Source of the DNA: Rhodoplanes sp.
GTDB lineage: Bacteria; Pseudomonadota; Alphaproteobacteria; Rhizobiales; Xanthobacteraceae
Assembly: GCF_013377085.1 (NCBI RefSeq)
Contig: NZ_JACAAX010000054.1
Coordinates: 1-45,384, forward strand
Length of the DNA: 45,384 nt
Reading direction: 5' to 3'
This document shows positions 44,408-45,384 of the stretch, one piece after another. Numbering within the stretch: the stretch's first letter is position 1; each line of letters begins with the position of its first letter. The position numbers and the translations under genes were made by a program. Under the pieces are notes generated by a model. That model saw nothing but the letters and a program-made list of their open reading frames with translations. It did not search any database and was not told the DNA's origin.

Positions 44408-45090
44408 CCACGCCCCTGACCGTGCTGGTGATCGACGACGAGCCGCCGATCCGCAAGCTTTTGCGCATGGGACTCGAGACCCAGGGCTACGACGTGATCG
44501 AGGCGAAGGACGGCAAGTCGGCGCTGGCGCGCCTCGCCGAAAAGCCAGGCCTGATCATCCTCGACCTCGGCCTGCCCGATATCGCCGGGCTCGACCTGCT
44601 GCGCAGCATCCGGGCCCAGGACCCGAACGTGCCCGTGGTGGTGCTGTCGAGCCGCGACGACGAGGCCGGCAAGGTCCAGGCGCTCGACCTCGGCGCCGAC
44701 GACTACGTGACCAAGCCGTTCGGCATGGAGGAGCTGTTGGCGCGCATGCGCGCGGCGCTGCGCCACCAGCTCCAGGTCCAGGGCGCGCGGCCGGTGTTCC
44801 GGCTCGACGAGCTCTCGGTCGACCTCGTCCGCCGGATCGTCAGGGTCGGCGACCGCGACGTGAAGCTGTCGCCCAAGGAGTACGAGCTGCTGCGCCTGCT
44901 GGTGCAGCACGCCGGCAAGGTGCTGACCCACAAGTTCCTGCTCGGCCGGCTGTGGGACGACTACACGGACGCGCAGTATCTGCGCGTCTATGTCCGCCAG
45001 CTCCGGCAGAAGATCGAGGCCGATCCGGAGCGGCCGCGGTGGATCCTCACCGAGACCGGCATCGGCTACCGGCTGCGCGCCCCGGAGTGA
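44404..45090 (+). CDS. kdpE: Response regulator KdpE (OmpR/PhoB type)
   Basis: A 228-residue regulator. The receiver domain (5-118) has the acidic pocket Asp11-Asp12, phospho-acceptor Asp54 (LILDLGLPD context) and the conserved Lys in the DDYVTKPFG segment. The winged-helix DNA-binding domain occupies about 130-226 (LSPKEYELLRLLVQHAGKVLTH; VRQLRQKIE; WILTETGIGYRL). It activates the kdp operon when phosphorylated by KdpD. The start overlaps the kdpD stop (ATGA), implying coupled translation. A candidate target is at 36718-36734. A long gap with repeats follows. Confidence 0.96.
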   Translation: MTTPLTVLVIDDEPPIRKLLRMGLETQGYDVIEAKDGKSALARLAEKPGLIILDLGLPDIAGLDLLRSIRAQDPNVPVVVLSSRDDEAGKVQALDLGADDYVTKPFGMEELLARMRAALRHQLQVQGARPVFRLDELSVDLVRRIVRVGDRDVKLSPKEYELLRLLVQHAGKVLTHKFLLGRLWDDYTDAQYLRVYVRQLRQKIEADPERPRWILTETGIGYRLRAPE

Positions 45091-45142
45091 GCCGGGCGCG
45101 ACCCTCACACCGCCTCTGCATGCCTCGTGCTCATGGCAACCC

Positions 45143-45246
45143 CGTCGTGCTCCGCGAAGGCGGAGCACCCAGTACTCCGCAGCGTTTCAAATGAAACACT
45201 CTACGGCCGTGGTTACTGGATCGTCCGCCTCCGCGGACGATGACGA
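45143..45246. repeat. Palindromic intergenic repeat downstream of kdpE
   Basis: Two hairpins, GTGCTCCGC-GAAG-GCGGAGCAC (45148-45169) and CGTCCGC-CTCC-GCGGACG (45222-45239), flank a variable centre, resembling the architecture of the other repeats but with different stems. It may also work as a transcript end for the kdp operon. The remainder of 45091-45384 has no gene. Confidence 0.65.
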
Positions 45247-45330
45247 TCGATAGGCTGTGCCCCGGGTCCTATCTCAGGAACAATCGGGACAAACCCGGCC
45301 ATGACCAGTGGTGAAGCGAAAAAGCCGGGA

Positions 45331-45350
45331 TCATACGGTTTCCGGGTGAT
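45331..45350 (-). repeat. Dispersed repeat, right copy (inverted)
   Basis: TCATACGGTTTCCGGGTGAT is the exact reverse complement of 34-53. See the left copy at 25-53. Confidence 0.6.
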
Positions 45351-45384
45351 CAGCTCGGATTTATGATGTCTGACCACCAATGGA

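Overview
The window is high-GC DNA with gene families typical of an alphaproteobacterium, probably a Hyphomicrobiales (Rhizobiales) relative of the Bradyrhizobium, Rhodopseudomonas or Rhodoplanes group. The reasons are the very GC-rich third codon positions, a LapG/BTLCP-type cysteine protease, a PAS_5 protein, a tandem-PilZ protein, a long Pro/Lys-rich linker in the TonB receptor, and short palindromic intergenic repeats whose accidental translations are familiar from that order. No rRNA, tRNA, CRISPR array, phage or insertion sequence was recognised. The genus assignment is inference only.

Left third (1-9210), mostly minus strand: a BTLCP/LapG-type periplasmic protease (857-1477), a PAS/GAF protein (1919-3205), then a compact three-gene unit consisting of a COG0523 (CobW-like) GTPase with a roughly 300-residue unknown N-terminal domain (3291-5240), a Tat-exported metallo-beta-lactamase-fold protein (5297-6460) and an unrecognised polytopic membrane protein (6471-7886). 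A FadR/GntR-type regulator (8121-8825) lies upstream of it and carries repeated TGGT-N3-ACCA operator-like sites. I regard this as a candidate undescribed metal-dependent envelope system.

Middle (9210-26900): a tandem PilZ protein, a DUF1254/DUF1214 protein, an EmrA/EmrB-type drug efflux operon divergent from its TetR regulator across a large inverted repeat, a PAS_5 protein, a rhomboid protease, a CBS-pair protein, a chemotaxis receptor and a MltB-type lytic transglycosylase. They are followed by a GAF-TIR-like fusion protein (21741-22727) that resembles cyclic-nucleotide-activated NADase effectors of CBASS and Pycsar defence, an orphan TPP-dependent enzyme, a small unknown protein, a 4,5-dihydroxyphthalate-decarboxylase-like protein and a small secreted protein.

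Right third (26900-45384): a two-gene catabolic-looking unit (FAH-family hydrolase plus MBL-fold hydrolase) of visibly lower GC, a Sel1-repeat membrane protein, a small basic protein, a PsiE-family protein and a small zinc-ribbon protein. Next comes a ZnuD-like TonB-dependent receptor divergent from a tonB-like gene with a Zur-like box between them. The window ends with a complete potassium system: an extra mini-ORF, kdpF, kdpA, kdpB, kdpC, kdpD and kdpE. A palindromic repeat lies between kdpB and kdpC. The two ends of the window carry inverted copies of one 20-bp repeat.
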